This document shows, in pieces, positions 61,783 to 64,000 of a stretch of DNA of 64,000 nucleotides. Under the pieces are notes generated by a model. The model made no database searches, was not told the DNA's origin, and saw nothing but the letters and a program-made list of their open reading frames with translations. Each line of letters begins with the position of its first letter. Position 1 is the first letter of the stretch. This stretch comes from Rhodococcus sp. 14-2470-1b (GTDB taxonomy: Bacteria; Actinomycetota; Actinomycetes; Mycobacteriales; Mycobacteriaceae), in assembly GCF_002259415.1 (NCBI RefSeq), contig NZ_NPFY01000010.1, positions 1 to 64,000 on the forward strand. Direction: 5' to 3'. The translations under genes were made by a program, and so were the position numbers.

Positions 61783-64000
61783 ATGAACGCCCTGACGATC
61801 ACGTTGGGCACGGTCGGATTCCTCCTCAGCCTTGTCTGTTGGGCCTACTTCTTCCGAGGAATCTGGAAGATGGTCGCCGCCATCGCACAAGGCCAGCCGG
61901 ACAAAACCCGCTTGCGCCCGTTCATCCCGCGTTTCAAGCAGATGATGATCGAGTTCATCGCCCACACGCGCATGACGAAGTTCAGAACGGTCGGATGGGC
62001 TCACTGGCTCGTCATGGTCGGCTTCCTCGGCGGCTTCCTGCTCTGGTTCGAGGCATACGGCCAGACGTTCAACCCCGAGTTCCACTGGCCTCTCTTCGGC
62101 AACACGTTCGCCTGGCATCTGTGGGACGAGCTACTCGGCATCGGCACCGTCGTCGGCATCGTCACCCTCATCGTGATCCGTCAGCTCAACCATCCGCGCA
62201 AGCCCGAGCGTCAGTCGCGCTTCAGCGGTTCGCGCATGAAGGTCGCGTACGTCATCGAGGGCATCGTTCTGCTCGAGGGTCTCGGCATGATCCTCGTCAA
62301 GGCCGGCAAGATCGCCACCTACGGGCACGCGAACGCCTACTCGGACTTCTTCACGATGCAGGTCGCCAAGCTACTGCCCGCAAGCCCCGAGATGGTGTCC
62401 GTCTTCGCCTTCGTCAAATTGATGACCGGCATGATCTGGCTTCTGATCGTCGGCCGCAACATCAACTGGGGCGTCGCGTGGCACCGCTTCACGGCATTCC
62501 CCAACATCTACTTCAAGCGTGAGGCCGACGGCGGCGTCGCACTCGGTGCCGCCAAGCCCATGATGTCCGGCGGCAAGGTCCTGGTGATGGAGGACGCCGA
62601 CCCCGACGTCGACGCATTCGGCGCGGGCAAGATCGAGGACTTCACGTGGAAGGGCTGGCTCGACTTCACCACGTGCACCGAGTGCGGTCGCTGCCAGTCG
62701 CAGTGCCCCGCCTGGAACACCGGCAAGCCACTGTCGCCGAAGCTGCTCATCATGTCGCTCCGCGATCACGGAAACGAGAAGGCTCCGTACCTCCTCGCCG
62801 GCGGCAAGAAGGACATGGCCGGTGACGAGGTCGGTCTCGTCGACGCCGACGGCAATCCCGATCAGGCGAAGCTGGACAAGATCCCGCAGTCGGCTCGTGA
62901 CGAAGCGGATCGCAAGCTCGTCGCCGACGCCATCGAGGGCGGCATCATCGATCCCGAGGTTCTGTGGAGCTGCACCACGTGTGGAGCCTGCGTCGAACAG
63001 TGCCCCGTGGACATCGAGCACGTCGACCACATCATCGACATGCGTCGCTACCAGGTCCTGATCGAGTCGGAGTTCCCGTCCGAGTTGGCAGGCCTGTTCA
63101 AGAACCTCGAGAACAAGGGCAACCCCTGGGGCCAGAACTCCAAGGACCGTCTCAACTGGATCAACGAGATGGACTTCGACATCCCGGTGTTCGGCCAGGA
63201 CGCAGATTCCTTCCGTGACTACGAGTACCTCTTCTGGGTCGGCTGCGCAGGCGCCTACGAGGACCGCGCGAAGAAGACCACCAAGGCCGTCGCGGAGCTG
63301 CTGGCCACCGCAGGCGTGAAGTTCATGGTGCTCGGAGCGGACGAGACCTGCACGGGCGACTCCGCTCGTCGCGCCGGCAACGAGTTCCTGTTCCAGCAGC
63401 TCGCAATGCAGAACATCGAGACGCTCAACAGCGTGTTCGAGGGTGTCGAGCAGAAGAAGCGCAAGATCGTCGTCACCTGTGCGCACTGCTTCAACGCGCT
63501 CGGCAACGAGTACCCGCAGGTCGGCGGTGATTACGAGGTGGTGCACCACACGCAGCTCCTCAACCGTCTCGTGCGGCAGAAGAAGCTCATCCCAGTGGCG
63601 TCCGTCAGCCAGGACATCACGTACCACGACCCTTGCTACCTGGGTCGTCACAATAAGGTCTACGACGCTCCCCGCGAGCTCATGGCTGCGTCGGGTTCGA
63701 ACCTGAAGGAAATGCCGCGTCACGGTGAGCGGTCAATGTGCTGTGGTGCCGGTGGCGCACGCATGTGGATGGAAGAGAACATCGGCAAGCGCATCAACAT
63801 CGACCGGGTCGACGAAGCACTGGAGACCTTGGGTGGGAGCGGGGCACCAGCACAGAAGATCGCAACGGGTTGCCCGTTCTGTCGCGTCATGCTCACCGAC
63901 GGCGTCACTGCACGTCAGGAAGGCGGCGCTCACGAGGGCGTCGAGGTCGTCGACGTCGCGCAGCTGATGCTCGAGTCGATCACTCGCGTCGAGTCGTCCG
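61783..64000 (+). CDS. Membrane Fe-S oxidoreductase, Rv0338c type (cut by window end)
   Basis: Of this protein 739 residues are visible. Residues 1-245 carry five or six membrane helices with conserved His (VGWAHWLVMVGFLGGF, WHLWDELLGIG) like a heme-b anchor. A ferredoxin-like part follows with two CxxCxxCxxxCP clusters (CTECGRCQSQCP, CTTCGACVEQCP), then two CCG-type domains (YHDPCYLGRHNKVYDAPREL, SMCCGAGGARMW). It is of the GlpC/HdrD-like type and should move electrons between a dehydrogenase and quinone. GAAAGG precedes the ATG. The C-terminus lies outside the window. Confidence 0.88.
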   Translation, partial: MNALTITLGTVGFLLSLVCWAYFFRGIWKMVAAIAQGQPDKTRLRPFIPRFKQMMIEFIAHTRMTKFRTVGWAHWLVMVGFLGGFLLWFEAYGQTFNPEFHWPLFGNTFAWHLWDELLGIGTVVGIVTLIVIRQLNHPRKPERQSRFSGSRMKVAYVIEGIVLLEGLGMILVKAGKIATYGHANAYSDFFTMQVAKLLPASPEMVSVFAFVKLMTGMIWLLIVGRNINWGVAWHRFTAFPNIYFKREADGGVALGAAKPMMSGGKVLVMEDADPDVDAFGAGKIEDFTWKGWLDFTTCTECGRCQSQCPAWNTGKPLSPKLLIMSLRDHGNEKAPYLLAGGKKDMAGDEVGLVDADGNPDQAKLDKIPQSARDEADRKLVADAIEGGIIDPEVLWSCTTCGACVEQCPVDIEHVDHIIDMRRYQVLIESEFPSELAGLFKNLENKGNPWGQNSKDRLNWINEMDFDIPVFGQDADSFRDYEYLFWVGCAGAYEDRAKKTTKAVAELLATAGVKFMVLGADETCTGDSARRAGNEFLFQQLAMQNIETLNSVFEGVEQKKRKIVVTCAHCFNALGNEYPQVGGDYEVVHHTQLLNRLVRQKKLIPVASVSQDITYHDPCYLGRHNKVYDAPRELMAASGSNLKEMPRHGERSMCCGAGGARMWMEENIGKRINIDRVDEALETLGGSGAPAQKIATGCPFCRVMLTDGVTARQEGGAHEGVEVVDVAQLMLESITRVESS

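Overview
The window reads as a high-GC actinobacterial chromosome of the Corynebacteriales, most likely Rhodococcus or a close relative. The evidence is an isoniazid-inducible iniB-iniA-iniC locus, a dnaK-grpE-dnaJ-hspR operon with HAIR operators, an MbtH protein, an otsA trehalose gene, and a Rv0338c-type membrane Fe-S oxidoreductase, in the relative order and orientation I recall for M. tuberculosis Rv0338c-Rv0353. No database search was possible. All names rest on motifs and recalled family features.

Layout. 1-1711: end of a CopC-like gene, a CtaG-like membrane protein and a small membrane protein. 1918-10032: an integrated plasmid- or phage-like element. It has a leftward block of small unknown genes, a DnaB-N-like protein, two perfect DnaA boxes, a DUF2637 membrane protein, a ParA with a small partner, then excisionase, XRE regulator and tyrosine integrase beside tRNA-Thr(TGT). 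Its left attachment site was not found. 10360-14342: ThrE exporter, orphan MbtH, a hydrolase and two low-complexity charged proteins. 14477-22125: a hexuronate/aldonate operon (dehydrogenase, ManD, KdgK, UxuB-like, Eda) with an MHS transporter and a divergent GntR regulator. One 18-bp motif lies upstream of both the operon and the transporter. 22109-33243: a GlxA-type regulator with a divergent quinone reductase, a heterodimeric ABC exporter, otsA, a lipase-like hydrolase, rsgA and a glycosyltransferase, with several very small ORFs. 33253-36696: a nitric-oxide module of NOS oxygenase, flavohemoglobin and a globin-less reductase paralogue. 36888-41027: the HspR-controlled chaperone operon. 41312-45873: a secreted protein, a TreS-like GH13 enzyme, a membrane protein and a probably iron-regulated binding lipoprotein. 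45863-57459: iniBAC, facing a rightward operon of a membrane-anchored Hsp70-like protein, a LuxR regulator and a second, much reduced Hsp70-like protein. 57563-64000: a secreted S1 protease, an acetyltransferase, two tiny peptide ORFs, a secreted glycine-zipper-like protein and the Fe-S oxidoreductase, which runs off the window.

How the parts fit. The sugar-acid operon should turn L-gulonate or D-fructuronate through D-mannonate and KDG into pyruvate and glyceraldehyde-3-phosphate. NOS would make NO while the flavohemoglobin detoxifies it. The ini region joins dynamin-like GTPases, a giant Gly/Ala-rich protein, degenerate membrane-tethered Hsp70s and a LuxR regulator, and looks like an envelope-stress system. 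Its Hsp70-like pair is the part of the window I consider most likely to be undescribed.
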